Of a stretch of 64,000 nt of DNA, positions 23,201-33,384 are shown one piece after another. This stretch comes from Agapanthus africanus. Taxonomy: Eukaryota > Streptophyta > Magnoliopsida > Asparagales > Amaryllidaceae. Both the position numbers and the translations under genes were made by a program. The stretch lies in NCBI GenBank assembly GCA_030015575.1, contig JASDDO010000024.1, positions 45,656,114 to 45,720,113 of the forward strand, read 5' to 3'. The notes beneath the pieces are model-generated. The model was not told the origin of the DNA, did not search any database, and worked only from the letters and a program-made list of their open reading frames with translations. Every line of letters starts with the position of its first letter. Position 1 is the first letter of the stretch.

Positions 23201-26200
23201 TGTCACGCCCCGCTTCCCAGAGTACGCTAAGATGGGCACATGACATAACCAACCATGCTACCTGTGGATAGGAAACATCCTTCCACAGTCACATTACGGC
23301 TGTAGAGATATCATGAACAGAAAAGTAAACTAACTATCTAGTACATGTCCATAAGCCAGAGTGAAAGAGTCAAGAAATAACAATATGCGGTAGCCAAAAG
23401 ATACAAAAAAAACCCTGGAAGTGAAACTACATACCGACAGGAACTTCACCGCTCGTCTAACAGCGGCAATACTCCTGATCAGTCTGCAACAAGGTAGAAG
23501 AATCTGGGCCATGCAAAACCCAGACGTCAGCGCGTCATGTCATCAAGCAATAAAATATAAACAGGGTAACAGGCAATGCAAATATAATCATGAATGAAAA
23601 GCCGATGTAACAGTAATGTAAATCAGGGCAGTGAATGGTAGTGTGCAGCGAGTAAACTAAATTGTTCTATTGGGTTATCTACTCTCAAGTCTTTGAAATC
23701 GATTGGATGAATCATCGATGTAACTCAATAGTATCCCGTGCATACCCGGGACCACGGTCAAGATTCTTGGGCTGAATCCGAGACATGCCGCTAGGCACTA
23801 AAACAGGAAATATGTACAGATGAATGATGTCAGCAGCATCATCCCAAGGCTGGCCTAGCCTCTAAAACTGATCAGTATAAGCGAGTAGCTGTCGAGTTAC
23901 AAGTCAGGATTTCATCATTGATTTCCCCATACCCCCAAGTTATATGTCAAGTCAGGTATTCAGTAATCAAGAACTAATGCCAACACAGGATCAGGTAAGA
24001 GCAGGTTTGTCTGGATAGACAACAGGAACGGTCCGTGAGGACTACATGTCAGGTTTGTTGGCATTAGACACAAGATCGGGTAACGGGTAAAGCCATGGTA
24101 CATCAGATCAAGTCAAGTAATGCATATAGGTGTCATGTCATGTCAAGAGTGTACGGTACCATGTCAGGTCAAGTAATATGTGTAGCAGGTCACGTCAGGG
24201 TGTACAAGATGTCATGTGGGTGCTCATAATCAAACTAACATAAACAAGATTATAAATGAACAAGCATGAGTACTATCAGAGCAATAAACTAGATCGGGTA
24301 AGTTGATAAGCAGATAAGTACATATTACATGATATCGATGCACAGTTATCATTTTGTGTTAAGGGATAGTTGCACATTACTTACTACAGTATAACAATAT
24401 GGATATTAGAATCAGGTTAAAGTGTTTTAATAATCTAAAGATGCGATGGGCTTTAAATCAGGTTATAAATACGCGAACAGCCGTCCGACAGGTATAAGGT
24501 ATAAAGGGGTACTATGGGCTATGCACATAACTGTTAAAAGATTTAAATATGAACATGGGTACTATGTATAATAGAATCTAGATGCAACCTGATATGTTCG
24601 AGTTATGAATCTAAAATGATATAACGGGACTTTAAATGGAACTCGTGGTATTAAATGTAAACTACAGGTTTACTGTGTACCCAAATGGGGATATAAAAAT
24701 TCAAATAGCATATATATTAATTTTAATAGCATGTAGCAAGTTTCACTTGCCTGAACGGATCCCAAAAGGAAGGCGTACGCAGCGTCCAAAGTCGGTAACA
24801 GTCTCGATGCACGCTCGCGCGTACGGAACAGAACCAGGCAATGCAAGAGAGTGACCACGCTGGTTAGGAACGTCCACAGGGTTGCTCGGATTGTCGGCAG
24901 CAGCACGACTCCGGCGGGCGATCACCAGAAAAGAACCGAGATCAAGAAAGAAGAAGAAAAGAAGAAAAGAAGAAGAAGAGAGAGGAAGTGGGTTGCTATA
25001 TGGATCGAGGTGCACTGGGGTTAGGGAGGACGATGGGGTAGCTGCGATAACAAGTGCACGGAGGCGACGGGATCGGAGTTCCGGCGATAACCGGGGAAAA
25101 GACCAAGATCAAGAAGGAAATAAGGAAGAAGAAGAAGAAGAAGAAGAGGGAACTAGGGTTAGATGTTCTGGGTTTAGAAGGGAGGTGAGGCGGGGCAGGG
25201 AACATGACGACGATGACGGGCCATAGACGGCAAGGTTCAGGCGATGGTTCCGGCCAAAGCAGTGGGTGCTAAGGTTTAAGGTAAAGGAAAGAAAGAGATC
25301 GGGGTATGGGGGTTCTGGTCTGGAGTTGGCTCGGGTTGGAGAAGGTGACAAGGGACGTCGACGAGGCTGGTCAGCGGTGATGGTGCCGGAAACGGCGACG
25401 TGGGCGAGGAGGAAGTTGCAGGTGTGGGTTCTGTGCTGCCGGGGACAGGAAGATAGGCTGTGCCGGCGGAGGAGAAGAGGAAGGAGAGGATGAAGGTGAG
25501 TTTGAGGAGGAAGACGACGAGGTTGGAGGATCGGAGGCGACGGGAGCATGGTTGCTCGGTGATGGGTTCGAGGGCGAAGGCGATCGTGGGTGTGCAGGTG
25601 GGGTTAAGGATCCGGGGTTGGTGTCGAGGAGAAGAAGTGGAGGAGGTTGAAGAGAGGAGACGAGGTCGGGGTTTAGGCGGCGACGAGGTGGCGGAGGCGG
25701 CGTCGGCGAGGCAAGCTAGGGTTATCTCGTGGGCGCTGGGTTTTAGAACGAAGAAGAAGAACGAAGAGAGGTGACCGTAGTGGGAGGCGGTGACGGGAGT
25801 CGAGGAATGCACAGTGATCGCGAGCAGAGAGAGAAAGTGCGAGAAGAGAGAGAAAGAGGGGAGAGAGAGAGATGGCTGCGTCGCAGAGGGAGAAAGAGAA
25901 AGGGGAAAAGGAGAGAGAGAGGATCGGTGGGGCCCAGCGAAGGAAAGAGGAGGGTCCTGATTGGCTCGTGGAAAAGGAAATTGAGTTGGAAAGATTTTAG
26001 CAAGAATTTTAATACTTTAGAGAAAGATTTCACTGGAAGAAAGAGAGAGATGGGGCCCAGGGGTTAAAAGGAAAATGGTGATTGGTGGAAGGAAAAATTT
26101 TGGAAAGATTTGACATGCAACTGTTGGGGGGAAAGTTATACAGGATTTATGGGTTTATAAAAAAATATTCTACCGTTGGTTAATATTTTCATAAGCTGAA

Positions 26201-26771
26201 AAAATATATTTAAAACAGATTTACGTAATTTTGAAATAAATAGAATTTGGCGGAAAACAAAATATTTCAGAATTGTGCCCGGATCAGGTCCAAGAATTTG
26301 AATTTGAAATATGAAAAATATAGGCAGGTTCCAAAAATTGAAATGAAGGATTCTGCAATTAAAAAGCATACCCCCAAGAACGGACGCACGTACGTGCGCG
26401 TAGTCATCCAAACATATCCGTTTCACTGAACGGGACGAGAACACGATGCACGGACGCTACAACAGGGTTAGGGGTATCTAGCAGGCCATGACACTTATTT
26501 TAATTTATTTTACATGATTTAAACTGTTATATGCAAAAGATGTGATACAAGACAAATACCAGTATATACTAAATTATGAAATGCACTAGTCCATATAACA
26601 AGTCAAAGTAACCTATAAATGAGAGTTACACAGGTTCAAGCAAGCGGGTCGGGTCGAATGCCCATTGACCTGTGAAGTACTATTCGCACCCAAACACGCT
26701 AAATCAGGAATAGACCATGGATAACTAAAATACTGAAACTGGTATTGGTATAAATGAACTCGGGTGTTACA
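23201..26771 (-). repeat. 5' LTR of gypsy element
   Basis: This 3,571 bp partner of the LTR at 15,952-19,546 aligns along its whole length. Differences are single-base changes plus short length changes in the GA-rich part, for example near 25,840-25,880. Confidence 0.92.
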
Positions 26772-27170
26772 AGAATTCTTCCTCTTGCGTGTGTTTTGTA
26801 TATTGAGAACTGTATTCTGATTTAGAACATAGATACAATTACACAGTGTACCTTCTGCAACCAGTACTTTATCAAGGTAAATGTTCATGATATTTCTATC
26901 AAGAACAAAATTATATCCATATTTATCAAGTAAAGACACTGATATTATGTTGCAAACCATGGAAGGTACATAGTAGCAATTGTTCAAAATCATAGTATTG
27001 CCATTTGGCAACACTAGATGATATTCACCAACGGCGGCAGCATTAACTTGTGCTCCGTTCCCTACCCTGAGGGACATATCACCAGGTGCAACTTTTCTAC
27101 TTTTTCTCAGTCCCTGCAATAAATTACAGATATGAGATCCTGATCCGGTATCAAGTACCCAGGAGGTAGG
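26772..27170 (-). pseudogene. Copia protease and start of GAG-pre-integrase (older copia)
   Basis: The minus-strand frame from 27,119 contains the copia aspartic-protease region: RKVAPGDMSLRVGNGAQV, LPNGNTMILNNCYYVPSMV and CNIISVSLLDKYGYNF, as in the related element at 56,535-57,000. The catalytic DTGSG block lies just upstream, near 27,150, in a different frame. The frame continues to the gypsy insertion at 26,771 and links to 15,946. Confidence 0.85.
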
Positions 27171-27442
27171 GCGACCGAAAAGCAGTTCTCAATTACAAGA
27201 ACACCTGAAGTAGATGCAATACTATGCTTCTTCTTCAACTGGGTCTCCTTGGAATCCATACAATCATCTTTTCCTTGCTCATACTTACGATTGCCATCAT
27301 AAGTTAGAGCCAAAGCGACATTCCCTAGCCCCGAATAAGAATTCGGATCGGTCAAGCGATACATTTTATTATCTTGATTAGGGCGTAAAATGGTTGCTAG
27401 TTGGAGAGAGAGAAAAGAAACACTCAGCGTGCGCTCTTGCAA
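27171..27442 (-). pseudogene. gag remnant with an unrelated inserted stretch (older copia)
   Basis: The only part shared with the intact family gag is the last segment, containing STSGVLVIEN near 27,200. Capsid and zinc-knuckle regions are absent. In their place codons at about 27,364-27,238 begin with MYRLTDPNSYSGLGNVALAL and continue YDGNRKYEQGKDDCMDSKE. I do not recognise this stretch, and it has no counterpart in the gag at 55,632. The upstream leader matches the other element up to the gag start, so an internal replacement is likely. Confidence 0.6.
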
Positions 27443-29684
27443 GATTAGATTGGTTATTAATTTATCTCATCAGGATGGCTCCCACTGTTTCCTCGAATTC
27501 TTCTTCAAACCTAAAAAGAAGAACTAGTCAGGATTAATCGCACATCACAATTCTTGCTTAACCTTTCAGCCAGGCTAGTGTTGGTACTTCGAGGGAGGTT
27601 TTCCAACGCTTTCACCAAGTTCCTTAATTACATAACCTCTTTTCCCTGGAGTCGTAGCCCCGCTAACACCGTTCTAGACACCTACTTGGTTTATAGCATT
27701 GATTGTTAAGTGTAATAATCTTCCGAGAGTAATCCAACTCATCAGTGGGATCGGGATCCAACTATCATTGTGTAATGACCTAGATGGAATCCACTCTAGT
27801 CACTACACTCCAGAAGGTATGCTAAATCTGCAAGTTTCTTGTATATTTGAAACTCCCGATATGGTTTTTGCCCTTAGGACCTTAGTGACCTTGACGGAGT
27901 CAACAAATCAAAAGGTCCTAGTCAAGTTCAATCCGTCATTATCTGGATTGCATCAAACCCACCTGCATAACCCTTGACGGAGTCAACAAGGTTATACGAC
28001 TGTCCTGACCAATCCTATCTAGTGTTACAAATAAGCACTACTCAGCTACCGTACACTACGCCTTGACGGAGTCAACAAACGCAGCACGAATACTAAGTGT
28101 TACTCATAAGAAATGACGAAGGGCTACGGCTGGGGTTTTTGGCAAAAAACCCGTTTAACGTAATGAACTTGATATTATTGAAGGAACCTGAGTGGCTTTT
28201 ACAAATATATAGTGGCGAAAAACTTTTGCTAAAGAGGTCACTCCCTGTGAAGGGATCTCGGCTCTTTCCTCGTAGAATGAGGTGCAGGATATTCCAAACT
28301 GAATACCACAATGCAAAGCAAGAATAATCGACTATAGTGAAAGTATTACGTTGACGCAAACTTTTACTCAAGGGGTCACTCCCGATGAAGGGATCTCGGC
28401 CCTTGCCTCGTCGAATGAGGTGCTGGATATTCCAAACTGAATACCACTGTGCAAAGCAAAAGAGAACGTCTGTAATGTCTGTTTTTAAAAACTTGGTTCC
28501 AACAACATCTTTTAGGTTTGTTTTTTCTTGCATTAATCAAAATTAATGTTGTCCCATCAATGTAACCTACCACACTAGAAAAGAACGAAAATACAATGTA
28601 CGTATATGCCATCCGCATTCGCCACTGGGCCCCGTCATCACCCGTTAGGTTACTTAACTAACGACAGAGCGGGGGCTGGACTAGCGCGGGTGCAAAACAT
28701 ATACAACATCTACTAGTATATATATATATAAGTATATACAACATTCGTCCGACGCAATGATAGTCATTCCAGATCACAGATGAACACATTGGATATGCTA
28801 GGAATCCGCATTTGGTTCAAGCCTGCAACGAAAGACGGATTACACGGTCGTGATGATAGCCAAAACCCCACCCTAGACCCCTACGGGTGCGGCAAACTAC
28901 CCGCCAAATACCCGAAGTGGAGCAGCCTCCCTCAACAAAGTGAGTAGGCCACTCGGCACTTCAAAGTACCCGGTAATCTGTGCACCCCACCTTGGGTCTA
29001 TCCTAGGAGCAGAAAACAGTAAAAGAAATAATATACAAAGGCGGCTACATCCTCAACTCGGATGTGCGACCCAAAAATAATATTACATCAATTTACAATT
29101 TACATCAAATGAAAGATAAATAAACACTTATCTCACATCCCTGGCTATTCATCCACGACAATCCAACAAGTTCATATACACAATCCAACATCACAGATCA
29201 CAGATATGTACAACCCGCACTAATCGACGTATAGCGATTAGTAGACGTTCAGTACATACATCACATTACAGATATAATCCAATTAGCTAAAGTTTATAGA
29301 ATTTCGATCAATATCCAATTTGAAACTATCCCAAATACAACACTGTACTCAAAAGAATCTGGGCAGAAACAAAATATTTGAAAAATCACAAAACCTCAAG
29401 CTGGACAATTTGCAAGAAAAACGAGTTGACTCCGAGTCGACTCGGCCGTGGATCCGCGGCGAAACGCATGGTTTCGCCGCGCTTCCGCGGCAGTCTGACC
29501 GAGTCACGAGCTCATTTTTCTTGGGTGTCCCTAAAAAAGCCTGCACGTATTTTTCAGGTCTCTGAAAATATTTTTAGACCTGTTTTAAAATCGGCAGAAA
29601 ACACAAGTTTTTGATGGTTTCTTGCGATTTTTCCGGGATCGAAGTTCTAAAGACTTTGCTAACGTGTTAGTTGTTGTTTAACCT
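27443..29684 (-). other. Copia 5' leader (older copia)
   Basis: This 2.2 kb non-coding leader parallels the leader at 53,563-55,631. A shared block contains CCCGTTAGGTTACTTAACTA and GCGGGGGCTGG at about 28,640-28,680. Inside are a 135 bp tandem duplication (about 28,230-28,460) and three copies of CCTTGACGGAGTCAACAA (starting at 27,890, 27,972 and 28,061). Short open frames here have no counterpart in the other element. Confidence 0.75.
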
Positions 29685-29697
29685 GGTTCTGATACCA
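29685..29697 (-). other. Primer binding site of older copia element
   Basis: On the minus strand TGGTATCAGAACC follows the 5' LTR end after one base and is complementary to the 3' end of initiator methionine tRNA. Confidence 0.88.
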
Positions 29698-29698
29698 T

Positions 29699-31715
29699 TG
29701 AAATTCTATGTTACCCACCCCAGTAGTCTCGGGGAGGAGAAATAGGTAAAAATCGATTTTTTCTCACAAGGAAATATAGACTAACTATGAAGGATCTTTG
29801 CTAAACAAAAACTAACAAACTAACTTAGAGTTTTAACTACTAGGTTAGATGATTATACATTGGTCTTGAACTCCTTCTCTTCTTGTGTTTCTTCCTCTTC
29901 TTGTGAGCTCCTTGGAGTGGTGTAGATGGCTCCTCCTCACCGTCTTCTCTTTGCCAAAGAAAGATCCACCCGAAGGCCTCTACCTTGAGCTCCTACCTCA
30001 ACAATGAAGTAACTAGAGTGCTTGGCTTGCTAGACTAAGAACCCTAGAATGAGTAGAGAGGTGTTTTAGTGGTTTGATCTCACAAAACTTTTGTTTTTCA
30101 ACTCATGAAACAAGAGAGCCTTGAGAGAGGAAGAGGAGAGAGCTTGCAAGAGAGAGAATGTGTCATGATAAAATGAGGAGATAGCTCTCATATGAACAAA
30201 AAGAATAATGATAATTTTAATTAGGATAAATTACCATGGTTGATGTTGATTTGACCATTATCATGTCACAATTAATGCTAAGCATACTAACAAAAATATC
30301 TAAGTCAACATTGGTCAACTTAGTCAAATGGTCAAACCAATTAACCATGATACAATTATCTCTAATTAAAACTCATTAATCAATTTCCTCCATCATATTA
30401 TGGTTTAATCAAGTCAATGGTCAAAACCCTAATGAGGTTTCTCTGCCTCTGTCGACTGTGTATACACATCCGCATCCGTGTTCCGAGGAACACGAATACA
30501 ATGAGACCGAACCAACCCAAAACCAAATACTAGGATCTGGCTTAAACCAAAGCCCACTAGAATCAATTGCCCGAACACCGAACACGCATAAGTACGCATA
30601 TGTGAACGAACCCTGTCGTAAAACCATACGACCTCTATCTCGTTTCGCCCAAAGGTGAACAACCCTCTGTGTGGGATTCTAAAGACTCGACACTACGCCG
30701 GCAGTGGGTTTAACCACAGGCCGCAAGCGGTACTAGCTGTACGTAATAATCCCCAGGTAGATGCCGATAAGAAGACCGATGAGGTGAACCCATCCGAACT
30801 CCTACTGAGCCTGAATGCGACAATCTCCGTACAGTCCGGTCTGTTCGTCTAAGAGTATCGCATGTCGGGCCTAGGGGGCGGTAAACGTCAGACCCCTAAT
30901 AGCGGTACAAGTCATGTCGGAGTGTAGCCTAGAAAACCCTGAGAAACTACTGGAAACACTACCAGTAAACCTCGCTTGCCCTGGCTAGGGACTTTATGTA
31001 ATGGCTCTCTTAGACACAGCGCGATATCAACTCCCAATACCGGGAGAGACGAATCCTGTCTAACCATCACTGCCTCCAAGTGCTTCGGGACTGCACCCAA
31101 CTACTACTTGTTTGCACGACTCAATAGAGCCGTGGTAGGGTAGTAATCTAAGAACAGTGGGAACACACTCGAGGCGAAGTGACAGTGTCAAGTCAACGGA
31201 CTAAGCTGTACTCATGTCACCTGGGAACTGTTAACTGACGATAGATATAATACCAACCAACAGTTCCCAACGAGTCATGTCCAGCGTACTCGTAACCTAA
31301 CGAGCACCTGCATACTATCTCCAGTACGACGTACTGATGGCTGTGGGACAGACCATCTCCCCTGCTGGGACGAGAAGCGTATGCACCAATCTACTCTGGA
31401 GTATCGATGTCCTGTCTCGATAATCCTACGACTAGGGACCTGTATAAGGATGTGCTTATAGACTACCCAGCCCTCATTAGTGTGATCGCCATCACAACGC
31501 CGGTAGTCAAGCAAAGATCCTAAGGGCTCCATCAATATGTATTAGCGATATATTAAAAGAAACATATACACATATTAAGATAGAAACAAACCAAGTAGCA
31601 TACTACTATATTGAACAAGACTGTCGTAAACAGGTATATATGTCCCAAGCTTCCAAAATGTATTATACAAACTCGTACTATAAAATAATGGCCTCTAGGG
31701 CATACATATCCAACA
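29699..31715 (-). repeat. 5' LTR of older copia element
   Basis: The LTR starts TGTTGGATATGTATGC at 31,715 on the minus strand and ends ...CATAGAATTTCA at 29,699, giving 2,017 bp against 2,018 bp for its partner. The W-box cluster recurs at about 30,250-30,425. Confidence 0.92.
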
Positions 31716-32826
31716 AAAACGCCACACGACCAAATGCAAATACCAATATCAAAACCAAGCATGCCAAAATCCGGAAAACATAGCCAAAAACACCCCGATG
31801 TGCTCCCATATTTTACCCTAGGCCAAATTGGTCAATTCTGCACATATGGAGGGTCTATTTTACTGAAGATAAAGCCCTGGAACCAACATGGATAAAATCT
31901 ACCCTACTCTGGCCGCAAATTGCGGCCAGAATGATTAAATCTGCGGCCATTGGGTGGAGTTGGGGTCTCGGTCTCTGTGGGAGCTTCCTGGGTGCCTGCA
32001 TAGGTCACTGTGTTCGCTAAATAATTTTCCAGGTCTCTGAGTGTTAGCAGATTCCAAAATACCCTCACAATTCACACATTTATCCGATGACAGAGTTTCT
32101 AAATCCGTGTTTTGGGTTCCATCCTCTGTTCTAGGTCAGTAAAACACCACTCAAGTCTCGTTAACAGCCACTAGGCACCACCCAATCCACACAACACTCA
32201 AACCCTTCACTAGAAATTTTTTAACATCACTAACATCACAATATCGCTTCTAAACATGCAAGGATACTAAAGTAAATGAAATACAAGACCAAAATTGGAG
32301 AAATTGCCTCATTTGGGCAACTCAAGAAAAACTCTAGTTTGCTAATGTTGTCCAAATCCCACTTTTCTTGGTCTAATGTGTAGAGGATGTAGAGGGGATC
32401 AATTTTAGTGAAAGGGGATTAGGGTTTGGATCAATATTTTAAGATGATATCATGGGGTGAAGGTGGAGGGAAGAGAGGAAGAAGAAGAAGAAGAAAATGA
32501 TGGGTGGGGTTAAAATGAGACAGCCCCTCTCTCTCTCTCCTCTCTTATTCTCACCCCTCTCACTCAATTATTACCCTTTTGCACTTTTGTCCTTTTCTTT
32601 TCTTTTCTCCCTTAAAACCAAATCACATAATAGCCATAAAACAACACAAATGTGACAATATGTAACCAAATGCTACATGACATGATGCACTAGCCACGGA
32701 AAACTGTAAAAACACGGATTTGGCCTAATCGCGATTAGCAGTGCACTAATCGGCAGTTTTCGGGAAATATATTATTTTTAATATTAAATTCCAAAAATGA
32801 TATTTTATATTTTCTGAAATGTTACA
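31716..32826 (-). mobile_element. Gypsy-type solo LTR, upstream part (split by copia)
   Basis: On the minus strand this begins TGTAACATTTC at 32,826 and continues across the copia insertion to 11,222. It contains a (GAA)n run at about 32,476-32,494 and a CT-rich run at about 32,520-32,560. The junction with the 560 bp repeat at 32,827 is exact. Confidence 0.55.
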
Positions 32827-33384
32827 GGTGACGACGTCGAGAAACTCGCCGGCGGTAGAAGGAGGGGTCGGCGATGGAAGTGGCCGGCGTAGTGCTCAGG
32901 GTGAGCGATGGGTGATGCGGTGATGATGATGAAGATGGAGGCGATGCTAGCGAAGTTCTCGGTCGATGGAGGGTGGTCTATGGTGATGCTTGGTGATTGT
33001 CAGCATGGTGGGAGGTGGTCGCCGGTGAGGGAGAGTAGCTTGGGATTTGAGTTGGAGGAGATCGAGTAAGTTAGAGAGAGTAAGACCGAGAAAGGGTGAG
33101 AGAGACATTGGGACAAGGAGGATTTGGAGAAGGGGATCTCGGGGAGTTGGGATTGAGGGCGAGGTCGCGGCCGTTGGCGAAGAGCGGGCCTCGAGGGCGA
33201 CGTGACGAGGAAGGAGTAAAAGGGAGTTGTTGGGTTTTAAAAAGAAATAGGGAAGGGAGAGGAAACGAGGAGGAAAAGAAGAGAGGGGAGGAGAGGTCGG
33301 GTCGGGTGAGGGTAATGGGCTGGGTTTTAGCTTAGGTTTGGGTTTTGGGTATGGGTTGGATTTTTAATTATTAGAGAAAGGATT
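32827..33384 (+). repeat. 560 bp direct repeat, right copy
   Basis: This is the second copy of 7,662-8,221. It begins at the first base after the solo LTR end and runs to a GGATT shared with the left copy, after which the two flanks differ. Confidence 0.85.

Larger units (their letters stand above)
15952..26771 (-). mobile_element. Ty3/gypsy retrotransposon, Tekay/Del-like, with 3.6 kb LTRs
   Basis: The LTRs at 15,952-19,546 and 23,201-26,771 are nearly identical (about 1-2% by eye), and internal pol reads on the minus strand. On that strand LTRs start TGTAACACCCG and end GGGGCGTGACA. Flanks are AGAAC (15,947-15,951) and AGAAT (26,772-26,776), a 5 bp target duplication with one change. It sits inside the older copia coding sequence; joining the two sides keeps the copia frame. 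Internal DNA is only 3.65 kb and lacks a recognisable gag. The integrase tail and the GAGGACGAAATTC motif before the 3' LTR support a Tekay/Del chromodomain-clade element. Higher LTR similarity than in the host copia agrees with a younger age. Confidence 0.9.
11223..31715 (-). mobile_element. Older Ty1/copia retrotransposon, interrupted by a gypsy element
   Basis: The two 2.0 kb LTRs, at 11,223-13,240 and 29,699-31,715, flank copia pol on the minus strand in the order 5' LTR, PBS, leader, protease, integrase, RT, RNase H, PPT, 3' LTR. Flanking 5-mers are CAAAC (11,218-11,222) and AAAAC (31,716-31,720), a target duplication with one mismatch. Subtracting the 10.8 kb gypsy insertion and its duplication leaves about 9.67 kb, close to the 9.86 kb of the related element at 51,649. 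LTRs differ by a few percent. Stops, frameshifts and a missing gag make it non-autonomous. Confidence 0.88.

Noticed and set aside
27890-28080. CRISPR-like spacing of an 18 bp repeat
   Set aside because: Only three copies, in a plant retrotransposon leader, without associated genes; spacing is explained by element structure.
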